This document shows positions 1 to 5,809 of a stretch of DNA of 9,464 bases, piece after piece (the first letter of the stretch is position 1; every line of letters begins with the position of its first letter). Source of the DNA: an uncultured Lachnospiraceae bacterium (GTDB lineage Bacteria > Bacillota > Clostridia > Lachnospirales > Lachnospiraceae). Made by a program: the position numbers and the translations under genes. The DNA lies in the NCBI GenBank assembly GCA_947177515.1, contig CAMWUU010000117.1, positions 1 to 9,464 on the forward strand, written 5' to 3'. Below the pieces are notes generated by a model. It did no database searches, was not told where the DNA came from, and saw only the letters and a list, made by a program, of their open reading frames with translations.

Positions 1-160
1 TCAGCATCATGGAATTATCAACCACCCCCAGCACATGGTTGCGCCTACGTTTTTCCTTAACACCCTCAATCTGTGGTGCCGGGGATTTGTCAGACTCTAT
101 CTGCGTCGTCGGGGATTTATCACTCTCAACCTGCGCCGTCTGGGATACGGATATGTTTTT
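1..160 (-). pseudogene. Frame-shifted continuation: repeat linker and start of a second receiver domain (runs off the window)
   Basis: On the minus strand, the frame shifted by one base relative to the upstream receiver frame is open from before 160 to base 1. It encodes KNISVSQTA, then two copies of a 10-residue unit (QVESDKSPTT, QIESDKSPAP) and a partial third (QIE), then a basic stretch KEKRRR, then HVLGVVDNSMML. The last string matches the first strand and acidic turn of a response-regulator receiver (usual form ILVVDDNxxML). Here the first Asp of the pair is replaced by Val and the second is kept. One extra A in the five-A run (T run at plus 156-160) or one extra G in the five-G run (C run at 209-213) would fuse it to the upstream domain. 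The joined gene would be a two-receiver protein. It could be a true mutation, a slippage site or a sequencing error. The 3' end is outside the window. Confidence 0.6.
65..133 (-). repeat. 30-nt imperfect tandem repeat in the linker of the receiver gene
   Basis: Two full 30-nt units at 104-133 and 74-103 and a 9-nt start of a third at 65-73, read on the minus strand, encode a 10-residue unit Q(V/I)ESDKSP(TT/AP). The units differ mostly at third codon positions and conserve the protein, which argues for selection on the peptide in this frame. It is a flexible Ser/Pro/charged linker between two receiver domains. Confidence 0.75.
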
Positions 161-588
161 GACGCAAGTATCCCACCTAGGACGGATTCCGGCTCCCCGG
201 GCTGCCTGCCCCCACGCGGCCATCCCTCTAAAAGCTTTGCAATCCTTGCGGTAATGGTCGGTATGGAAATCGGCCGGTACAAAGTCAGGCTTGAAAGATT
301 TACTGCAATCCTTTCCACTTCATCGCATTCCTCTTTCGCACCAACTAAAACAATGGGTATGCGTGTTTCCATCATCCTAAACCTTGCGTTGTTAAGCTGG
401 TTAATATTGTCGCGCGATTCACCGGAAATACAGTAGACAAACACATCAGGCTTGTAAAAAGTCAGGTGCCTTATAATATCATCGTAGCGGTTTGATGTTG
501 TAACCGCCTCAAAATCATCGCTCATCTGGGAAAAGAAATCATCGATTATGGAATTGTTCTTTCCCGTTATCAAAACCTTATACTTCAT
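97..588 (-). CDS. Degenerate response-regulator receiver domain protein (N-terminal frame of a frameshifted gene)
   Basis: Residues 1-122 look like a CheY-type receiver fold of alternating strands and helices (KYKVLITGK, KPDVFVYCIS, IPIVLVGAK, LTLYRPIS). The residues needed for phosphotransfer are missing: the acidic pair after strand 1 is replaced by GKNN, the phospho-Asp position is occupied by Cys53 and the conserved Lys by Arg105. It is therefore probably a pseudo-receiver that does not accept phosphate. ATG at 588 is preferred over the GTG at 591 because an AGGGGG Shine-Dalgarno at 595-600 lies 6 nt from it. After about residue 122 this frame runs into a proline/arginine-rich tail ending at 97. 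That tail is almost certainly out of frame, since a neighbouring frame holds a sensible repeat linker and a second receiver start. The gene lies 102 nt downstream of lysA on the same strand and has its own candidate promoter. Its role is unknown. Confidence 0.7.
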   Translation of the reverse strand: MKYKVLITGKNNSIIDDFFSQMSDDFEAVTTSNRYDDIIRHLTFYKPDVFVYCISGESRDNINQLNNARFRMMETRIPIVLVGAKEECDEVERIAVNLSSLTLYRPISIPTITARIAKLLEGWPRGGRQPGEPESVLGGILASKTYPYPRRRRLRVINPRRRR

Positions 589-611
589 CACAATCCCCCT
601 TCAAGAAATCC

Positions 612-644
612 ATTATATTATATCTTTTTTCGTTCCCATTTTCA
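612..644 (-). promoter_or_regulatory. Candidate promoter of the receiver gene
   Basis: On the minus strand two overlapping TATAAT boxes lie at 617-622 and 612-617. A weak -35-like TGAAAA (639-644) is 16 nt upstream of the first. Transcription would begin about 10-20 nt before the AGGGGG ribosome site at 595-600. The -10 is strong and the -35 poor, so this is a tentative call. The 99-nt gap after lysA holds no U-tract terminator on this strand, so read-through from the operon is also possible. Confidence 0.4.
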
Positions 645-690
645 TCCCGGATTAAACTTTATTTTCCGGATCTTTTACTGGCGGATATTT

Positions 691-1974
691 TCAAGTTTTG
701 CTAACCGCCAAATTTGAAAAGGAAGAATCCGGGAAGGAAAAGGTTGCAAAATAATCCTGCGGCGTTTCTGCGCGCCGGATCTGCTTTATGGAACCATCCT
801 CACAAAGCAGCAATTCTGCTGACCTCAGTTTCCCGTTGTAATTATATCCCATTGAAAATCCGTGTGCCCCGGTATCATGTATGGCAAGATAGTCCCCCAC
901 CGTAATTTCCGGGAGCATCCGGTCAACTGCAAATTTATCGTTGTTCTCGCACAGCGAACCCACAATATCATATTTATGGTCGCATGGCGAATCCTCCTTA
1001 CCAAGCACCGTAATATGGTGATATGCCCCGTACATGGCCGGGCGCATCAGGTTGACCGCACAGGCATCCACTCCGATATACTCCTTGTAAATATGTTTCT
1101 CATGGATAGCGCGTGTAACCAGATGCCCGTAAGGTGCCAGCATAAAGCGTCCAAGTTCTGTAAAGACTGCCACATCGCCCATCCCAGCCGGTATAAGGAT
1201 TTCCTCGTAAGCCTTGCGCACGCCCTCGCCGATAATTTCAATATTATTCGGTTCCTGCCCAGGATAATATGGGATACCGACCCCACCCGAAAGATTGACA
1301 AAGCGGATGTGGGCACCGGTTTTTTCTGCAAGTTCCACCGCTAAAGTAAACAGCGTCCGCGCAAGCATCGGGTAATAATCGTTTGTAACCGTGTTGCTGA
1401 CCAAAAAGGAATGCAGGCCAAAATGCTTTACACCAAGTTGTAAGAGGCGCGAAAAGGCCTCAACCATCTGTTCCTTTGTCATCCCATATTTTGAATCGCC
1501 CGGATTATCCATAATCCCGTTGCTGACTTCATACACTCCGCCCGGATTATAACGGCAACAGACTGTTTTTGGCACCCCACATTCCCTCTCTAGGAAATCA
1601 ATCATGGTATAATCATCCAGATTAATAAATGCACCAAGCTGTTTCGCCTTTGTATATTCCCCCATTGGCGTATCATTTGAGGAAAACATAATATTTTCCC
1701 CCGTAATCCCCGCCGCCTCCGAAAGCATAAGTTCCGTTAAGGAAGCACAATCCGTCCCACATCCCTCCTCCTTTAAAATCTTTAAAATATAAGGGTTTGG
1801 TGTTGCCTTCACAGCAAAATATTCCTTGAAACCGGGATTCCAGGAAAAAGCCGCCCTCATGCGTCTTGCGTTTTCCCGGATTGCCCGCTCGTCATAGATA
1901 TGGAACGGGGTTGGATAGGTTTTCACAATTTCCTCCACTTGTTCCTTAGTAACAAAAGGTTTCTTTCCAGTCAT
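691..1974 (-). CDS. lysA: Diaminopimelate decarboxylase (LysA family, fold-type III PLP enzyme)
   Basis: It would convert meso-diaminopimelate to L-lysine and CO2 in the cytoplasm, the last step of lysine synthesis. The 427-residue length is normal for LysA. Visible motifs are the PLP lysine in YFAVKATPNP (Lys56), HSF near 188-190 where LysA often has HCH, the SGG phosphate-binding loop (229-231), ELGR (273-276), the catalytic-cysteine motif as CENND (342-346, usually CESGD), and HDTGAHGFSMGYNYNGK (366-382) supplying the C-terminal Tyr/Asn/Arg substrate region. CENND and the GYNYNGKLRSAE wording recall LysA of Clostridia and Fusobacteria, so I read them as a lineage variant and not as loss of function. 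ATG is supported by AAGGAG at 1985-1990, 10 nt upstream. It is the last gene of the surface-polymer operon, 29 nt after the TagF-like gene, an unusual place for lysA. A decarboxylase acting on a related amino acid is the main alternative. Confidence 0.9.
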   Translation of the reverse strand: MTGKKPFVTKEQVEEIVKTYPTPFHIYDERAIRENARRMRAAFSWNPGFKEYFAVKATPNPYILKILKEEGCGTDCASLTELMLSEAAGITGENIMFSSNDTPMGEYTKAKQLGAFINLDDYTMIDFLERECGVPKTVCCRYNPGGVYEVSNGIMDNPGDSKYGMTKEQMVEAFSRLLQLGVKHFGLHSFLVSNTVTNDYYPMLARTLFTLAVELAEKTGAHIRFVNLSGGVGIPYYPGQEPNNIEIIGEGVRKAYEEILIPAGMGDVAVFTELGRFMLAPYGHLVTRAIHEKHIYKEYIGVDACAVNLMRPAMYGAYHHITVLGKEDSPCDHKYDIVGSLCENNDKFAVDRMLPEITVGDYLAIHDTGAHGFSMGYNYNGKLRSAELLLCEDGSIKQIRRAETPQDYFATFSFPDSSFSNLAVSKT

Positions 1975-2003
1975 TTCCTTTATTCTCCTTATTTTTACTT
2001 TTA

Positions 2004-3305
2004 TTAATCCTGCATCCTGCCCATGGTACGGGGATGGATGGAATGTTCCCTAATTAGTTCAACTACTTTTCCCGCAGCGTTTCCGTCGTCAAAAGGATTA
2101 TATTTTTCCACAAAACGCCGATATTGTTCCTGATATCCATCCGCCGCATGACTGCGGATTGCCTCTATCAGCTCATCCGTTGACGTAACAATCGGTCCCG
2201 GGGCTTCCCTCTCAAAATCAAAATAGAATCCTCTTAGCGTATCCCTGTAATTTTGAAGGTCATAGGCATAAAAATACATCGGTCTTAGAAGAATACTGTA
2301 ATCAAACATTACCGAAGAGTAATCCGTAATTAAAAGGTCAGCAATCAGATAAAGCTTTGCAATATCCACCCCGTCCCCCACCACACGGACAAAATCCGGG
2401 TCAAGATTTAAACTTTCTTCCCACACCATATAATGATATTTTACCACAAGAATATAAGTGTCCCCAAATGCTTCCTTCATCTTTACAAAATCAAGTTCCG
2501 TCCCAAAACAGTAATCCCTCTCGTTATAATAGGAGTTATCCCGCCAGGTCGGGGCGTAGAGCATAACTTTTTTGCCATCCGAAATCCCCAATTCTTTTCT
2601 TAGCTTTCCTATAGCCAAATTATTGTTGGAACTAACATCCTCCCCGGCATGTTTTCCCCCCTGCCCAAACCCTGTATGCAGTGTTGACGGGATACCCGTC
2701 CGATACAGTATATCGTTGCGCGGATACCCAATCTCAAGCATTTTCCCCCGAAAGGCAAACGCCCGCCGAAAGACCCCGCTTGAAAACGGGTTCTGCGAGA
2801 TCAGATAATCCCAGGTTGCCGAGTTTTTGCAAAATTCTTCCTTATATTCTGCCAGGCTTTGCCCCCCCGCCATATGCAATTCCTTTAGATCAAGTGCAAG
2901 CTTTTTTAGCGGCGTGCCGTGCCAGGTCTGGATATATAATGTTTTCCTGCGTTTCACCATATAATTCTGGAATCTGGTATCCGAAACCCAGACCCCGGCC
3001 ATGGCCATAACAAAATAGTAAAAAAACCTCGCATTTTTCAGGGCGTGCACGCCCTGCGGCAGTTCGTCCCTAAAACGCTTTGGCTTATCAAAAATATAAT
3101 AGCAGCGAAAATCCTTTGTCAGCCCCTGCCTTGCCATCTCCTCGCAGATTGCCCTGGGGTTCCCGGAATAATTGCGCCCTAGGCTGCTCATAAAAACAAC
3201 GATCCTGCGCCGGATAGGAAGCAGGAGAGCCATCCCGTGATAGCAGGCAAGCACCGCTTTTTTTGCGGCCTGTTTAAGCCAGCTCCTCCCCGTTCTTTCC
3301 TTCAC
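2004..3305 (-). CDS. CDP-glycerol glycerophosphotransferase family protein (TagF/TagB-like)
   Basis: It transfers glycerol-phosphate from CDP-glycerol to a lipid-linked acceptor at the inner face of the membrane, as a teichoic-acid primase or polymerase. In the 433 residues the family motifs are WHGTP (128-132, catalytic His129), GYPRND (193-198), APTWRD (251-256), KYH (289-291, in place of KxHP) and TDYSS followed by MFDY (327-336), the last being the CDP-glycerol-binding region. A basic N-terminus and a hydrophobic patch near 15-31 could dock on the membrane. An extra low-complexity stretch at about 203-230 (Gly/Ser/Asn-rich) follows GYPRND. GTG at 3305 is chosen because AAGGAG lies 6 nt upstream; a longer reading from an ATG at 3410 would overlap tagD much further and has no better site. 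It overlaps the tagD end by 32 nt. TagB-type priming and TagF-type polymerisation cannot be told apart from sequence alone. Confidence 0.9.
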   Translation of the reverse strand: MKERTGRSWLKQAAKKAVLACYHGMALLLPIRRRIVVFMSSLGRNYSGNPRAICEEMARQGLTKDFRCYYIFDKPKRFRDELPQGVHALKNARFFYYFVMAMAGVWVSDTRFQNYMVKRRKTLYIQTWHGTPLKKLALDLKELHMAGGQSLAEYKEEFCKNSATWDYLISQNPFSSGVFRRAFAFRGKMLEIGYPRNDILYRTGIPSTLHTGFGQGGKHAGEDVSSNNNLAIGKLRKELGISDGKKVMLYAPTWRDNSYYNERDYCFGTELDFVKMKEAFGDTYILVVKYHYMVWEESLNLDPDFVRVVGDGVDIAKLYLIADLLITDYSSVMFDYSILLRPMYFYAYDLQNYRDTLRGFYFDFEREAPGPIVTSTDELIEAIRSHAADGYQEQYRRFVEKYNPFDDGNAAGKVVELIREHSIHPRTMGRMQD

Positions 3306-3726
3306 GCCCCGCTCCTTTTCCCGCCTTTTTTGCCAGATCTTCCTCATGCAGGTCAGTCTTAATCTTTGTCGTTGAAATCCCCTCGGTGCGCGGCAGATAA
3401 ATGACCTCACAGTATTCCTTTAGGAAATCAAATTTCCCCTTCCAATCATCACCCATTACAAAAACGTCCACCTTATTGCGCACCACATCGTCAATTTTCT
3501 GCTCCCAGTTATATTCCGGGATCACTTCATCCACATAACGGATCGCCTCCAGGATCAATTTGCGATCCTCATAACTGTAGTATGCTTTCTTATTTTTAAC
3601 TGCATTAAATTCATCCGTGGAAAGCACGACAATCAGGTAATCCCCAAGTTCCCTTGCACGGCGCAGGATATTGATATGCCCCGCATGAAGCAGATCAAAT
3701 GTGCCGTATGTAATTACTTTTTTCAC
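3274..3726 (-). CDS. tagD: Glycerol-3-phosphate cytidylyltransferase (TagD/TarD)
   Basis: It joins CTP and sn-glycerol 3-phosphate to give CDP-glycerol and pyrophosphate in the cytoplasm, supplying the two TagF-type enzymes of this operon. The protein (150 residues) follows the Bacillus TagD sequence closely from its first residues: KKVITYGTFDLLHAGH with the HxGH nucleotidyltransferase motif (His14, His17), STDEFN, YVDEVIPE, VFVMGDDW and the second signature RTEGISTT (113-120). GTG at 3726 is preferred over ATG at 3732: AAGGAG (3734-3739) is 7 nt from the GTG but only 1 nt from the ATG, and the GTG matches the start of Bacillus TagD as I recall it. The ATG would give a 4-nt ATGA overlap with the previous gene and remains possible. 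The protein carries about 20 extra charged, Lys/Gly/Glu-rich residues after the usual end near residue 129, covering the start region of the next gene. Confidence 0.95.
   Translation of the reverse strand: MKKVITYGTFDLLHAGHINILRRARELGDYLIVVLSTDEFNAVKNKKAYYSYEDRKLILEAIRYVDEVIPEYNWEQKIDDVVRNKVDVFVMGDDWKGKFDFLKEYCEVIYLPRTEGISTTKIKTDLHEEDLAKKAGKGAGREGKNGEELA
3312..3317 (-). promoter_or_regulatory. Shine-Dalgarno AAGGAG deciding the GTG start of the TagF-like gene
   Basis: A perfect AAGGAG lies 6 nt upstream of GTG (3303-3305), inside the 3' end of tagD. It fixes the start within the preceding gene and implies translational coupling. Confidence 0.75.
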
Positions 3727-3728
3727 TG

Positions 3729-4700
3729 TCATTCTCCTTTCTCTGCCTTATCCTCTCCCGGTTCGTTGGTTTCCACCACCGACGCTACATAGATCGGACG
3801 GTTCTTCACTTCAAGGTAAGTCTTCCCCAGATACTGCCCCAATATACCCATGCCAAAAAGCTGCAGGCCGCCAACACCCAAAATCATACAGGCAAGCGAC
3901 GGCCAGCCGCCGATCGGATCCCCCCACAAAACCGTTTTGACCACAATATAAAGGATCGCAAAGATGGCACCAATAAAGAATAGTGCGCCGATAAACGACA
4001 CCAGGGCAAGCGGTGCAGTCGAGTAGCCAATAATGCCTTCCATCGAATATTTTACCAGTTTCCAGAACGACCATTTTGTTTTCCCCGCCGCCCGCTCCAC
4101 ATTCTCATAGGGAATCCACTTGGTCTTAAAGCCGACCCAACTAAAAATTCCCTTGGTAAAGCGATTGCGCTCACTCATACCAAGAACAGCGTTTACCATT
4201 GCCCTGCTCATCAGCCGGTAGTCCACCTCGCCCTCCACAACCTCGATCTGGCTAAGCTTTGCCAGCACACGATAAAAGCGGCGCGAAACAAAAGAGCGAA
4301 GCTTTGGCTCCCCCTTGCGCGAAATCCTCCTTGCTGCGGCACTGTCATACCCCTCCTTTGTTACTGCGTCAAACATAGGGATCAAAAGTGCAGGCGGATG
4401 CTGCAAATCCGCATCGATCACCGCCACATAATCGCCCGTGGCATGTTCAAGACCCGCATACATCGCAGCCTCCTTGCCAAAATTGCGCGAAAAGGAGAGA
4501 AAACAAACCCTTTTATCCATTTTCCGCAGTTCCTGCATCTTTTCAAGTGTCCCATCAGAAGAACCATCATTGACAAACATAAACTCAAAATCCACCCGCT
4601 CCATCGCCCCTGCGACCCGGCAAATCTCCTTATAAAACAGTCCGATAACAGCCTCCTCATTGTAGCATGGGACGACCGCCGTGATTTTTTTCTTTTCCAC
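3729..4700 (-). CDS. GtrB/CsbB-like polyprenyl-phosphate glycosyltransferase (GT2, two C-terminal membrane segments)
   Basis: It probably moves a sugar from a nucleotide sugar to undecaprenyl phosphate on the inner face of the membrane, making a lipid-linked donor for sugar decoration of a surface polymer. In 323 residues the GT2 domain shows VVPCYNEE (9-16), NDGSSDG (44-50), FSRNFGKEAA (70-79) and the metal-binding DAD in DADLQHPP (96-103). ERNRF (177-181) and GKTKWSFWKL (206-215) are typical of the DPM1/GtrB/CsbB subgroup. Two hydrophobic spans follow at about 229-257 and 264-291, then a short charged tail. The start is GTG at 4700, with a GAGG site 7 nt upstream (4708-4711). It overlaps the TAG stop of the previous gene by one base (TAGTG), so translation is probably coupled. 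The sugar is not predictable. No GtrA-type flippase or GT-C acceptor enzyme is seen nearby. Confidence 0.9.
   Translation of the reverse strand: MEKKKITAVVPCYNEEAVIGLFYKEICRVAGAMERVDFEFMFVNDGSSDGTLEKMQELRKMDKRVCFLSFSRNFGKEAAMYAGLEHATGDYVAVIDADLQHPPALLIPMFDAVTKEGYDSAAARRISRKGEPKLRSFVSRRFYRVLAKLSQIEVVEGEVDYRLMSRAMVNAVLGMSERNRFTKGIFSWVGFKTKWIPYENVERAAGKTKWSFWKLVKYSMEGIIGYSTAPLALVSFIGALFFIGAIFAILYIVVKTVLWGDPIGGWPSLACMILGVGGLQLFGMGILGQYLGKTYLEVKNRPIYVASVVETNEPGEDKAEKGE
3734..3739 (-). promoter_or_regulatory. Shine-Dalgarno AAGGAG of tagD
   Basis: AAGGAG lies 7 nt from the GTG at 3724-3726 and only 1 nt from the in-frame ATG at 3730-3732. The spacing favours the GTG start. The site is inside the last codons of the GtrB-like gene. 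Confidence 0.7.
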
Positions 4701-5809
4701 TATGCTTCCTCTTTCCCAAGCGCCCCCAAAAGGAACCGAAGCGAATGCGCGCGCAGTTCTTCTACTCTTCTTTCCAATTCCTTCGGGTTTTCTATCCGGA
4801 ACTGTTTCATATCCTTAAAATCGCGCGCCTCATATAATATATGGTTCTCAAGTCCTAATACCCGCAAAAGATCCACCGTGCGGCTCCCGGTTCTTGAATG
4901 CAGCATCGAGAGAAAAGGCCGCCCATAGATTATAGAAAAAACTGTCCCGTGGAACGAATTCGTAATCACATACTCCGCTTTCTCCACCTCGCCTAGGAAT
5001 TCCCCCGGTGTGTGTGTGTAGAAAGATTCCAACTCGTTTCTAAAAATTTTCCCAGGCTTGCGCTGGATAACGGGAAGTCCGGTTGCAATGGATATATTAT
5101 CCGCAAGTTGTATCAGCCTGCGGTTCGTTTCCATCATATAGACAAGGATATAGCGCTCCGCCCGTTTTGCAGGCACCTTGATCTCCTCATATTCCTCCTG
5201 CAAAAGCAAAAGTGTTGGGTCAAGTACCACCTCAGGTTCCTGCCCGGTCACCTCAGCCACTGCCCCCACCGCGGAATCCTCCCGCACGGAAACGGCATCA
5301 AATTTTTTGAGGGCTTCCCCAAAGTTCTGGCGGTACTGCGCAGGGAAGCGCTCCCGCCCGATGCTGGCGGCATAGGATATGCGCCTGCTGCCCTCTGGTG
5401 CAAACTCCAAAAGATAGGCTGGGTCATATCCCCCCGTATGGTCGGGGTTCCAGACCTGGTCACTCCCCGCAATATAACAGTCCAGTCCTGGAGGATTTGC
5501 AGCAAGTTCCTCATAGGTGGTATAATCACCGGCAAACACAAAGTGTTCACGCAAAAATTTTTGGTATTTGGTATATTTTGTTTTCAGCTTACGCCGCCTC
5601 TTCCTCACTTCCTTCTTTTTAAGGTACTGTGTGCGCTTCGCCCAGGTATTAAGGCGCGGCACGGTATAGAGGCGGTCGATCACCTGCGGATGGTAGTTCA
5701 CAATACAGGGGGTTGCCCCAAGTTTTGCAAGCGCCTTCTGAAGCGCCCAGGCCTGTAAGGTTGCCCCGTAATTATGCGCGCTGTGAAATGTGACCACTCC
5801 TGTTTTCAT
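4700..5809 (-). CDS. Polysaccharide pyruvyltransferase family protein (CsaB-like)
   Basis: By family it would transfer the enolpyruvyl group of phosphoenolpyruvate to a sugar, forming an acidic pyruvate ketal on a surface polymer. The 369 residues show the usual pattern: an N-terminal VTFHSAHNYGATLQAWAL (6-23), GSDQVWNP (115-122), SYAASIG (145-151), SVRED (174-178), LDPTLLL (196-202) and the C-terminal signature TNSFHGTVFSIIYGRPF (283-299), whose His287 is strongly conserved. Residues 58-86 form a very basic helix-like stretch (KKKEVRKRRRKLK and on), which could contact membrane or anionic polymer. The ATG at 5807-5809 overlaps the TGA stop of the upstream gene as ATGA, and AAGGGGG about 6 nt ahead serves as ribosome site. 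Some family members are of unknown activity, so pyruvylation of the glycerol-phosphate polymer or its sugar is an inference from context. Confidence 0.85.
   Translation of the reverse strand: MKTGVVTFHSAHNYGATLQAWALQKALAKLGATPCIVNYHPQVIDRLYTVPRLNTWAKRTQYLKKKEVRKRRRKLKTKYTKYQKFLREHFVFAGDYTTYEELAANPPGLDCYIAGSDQVWNPDHTGGYDPAYLLEFAPEGSRRISYAASIGRERFPAQYRQNFGEALKKFDAVSVREDSAVGAVAEVTGQEPEVVLDPTLLLLQEEYEEIKVPAKRAERYILVYMMETNRRLIQLADNISIATGLPVIQRKPGKIFRNELESFYTHTPGEFLGEVEKAEYVITNSFHGTVFSIIYGRPFLSMLHSRTGSRTVDLLRVLGLENHILYEARDFKDMKQFRIENPKELERRVEELRAHSLRFLLGALGKEEA

Noticed and set aside
35..436. Plus-strand open frames over the receiver gene
   Set aside because: Their repeat-like text mirrors the codon repeat of the minus-strand linker, whose silent-site drift supports the minus strand as coding.
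592..690. Possible terminator after lysA (CCGGA/TCCGG dyad in the gap; TGGCGG/CCGCCA dyad at 679-710 across the lysA stop)
   Set aside because: The stems are only 5-6 nt with long loops, and no U-tract follows on the minus strand, so a rho-independent terminator is not supported.
862..1344. Plus-strand open frame of 160 codons
   Set aside because: It is antisense to lysA, whose catalytic motifs are all in the opposite strand; no ribosome site or family resemblance.
2908..2927. Twenty-nt exact match with 7283-7302
   Set aside because: Both copies encode the conserved TagF-family motif around WHGTP, so shared ancestry and codon bias explain it; it is not a separate repeat element.
4398..4928. 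Plus-strand open frame of 176 codons
   Set aside because: It is antisense to the GtrB-like and pyruvyltransferase genes, lacks domain motifs and shows low-complexity Ser/Arg shadow composition.
5012..5758. Long open frame of 248 codons on the plus strand
   Set aside because: It lies fully antisense to the pyruvyltransferase gene, which has clear family motifs. The translation has no recognisable domain and a Cys/His/Pro-rich shadow-frame look, and there is no promoter of its own.
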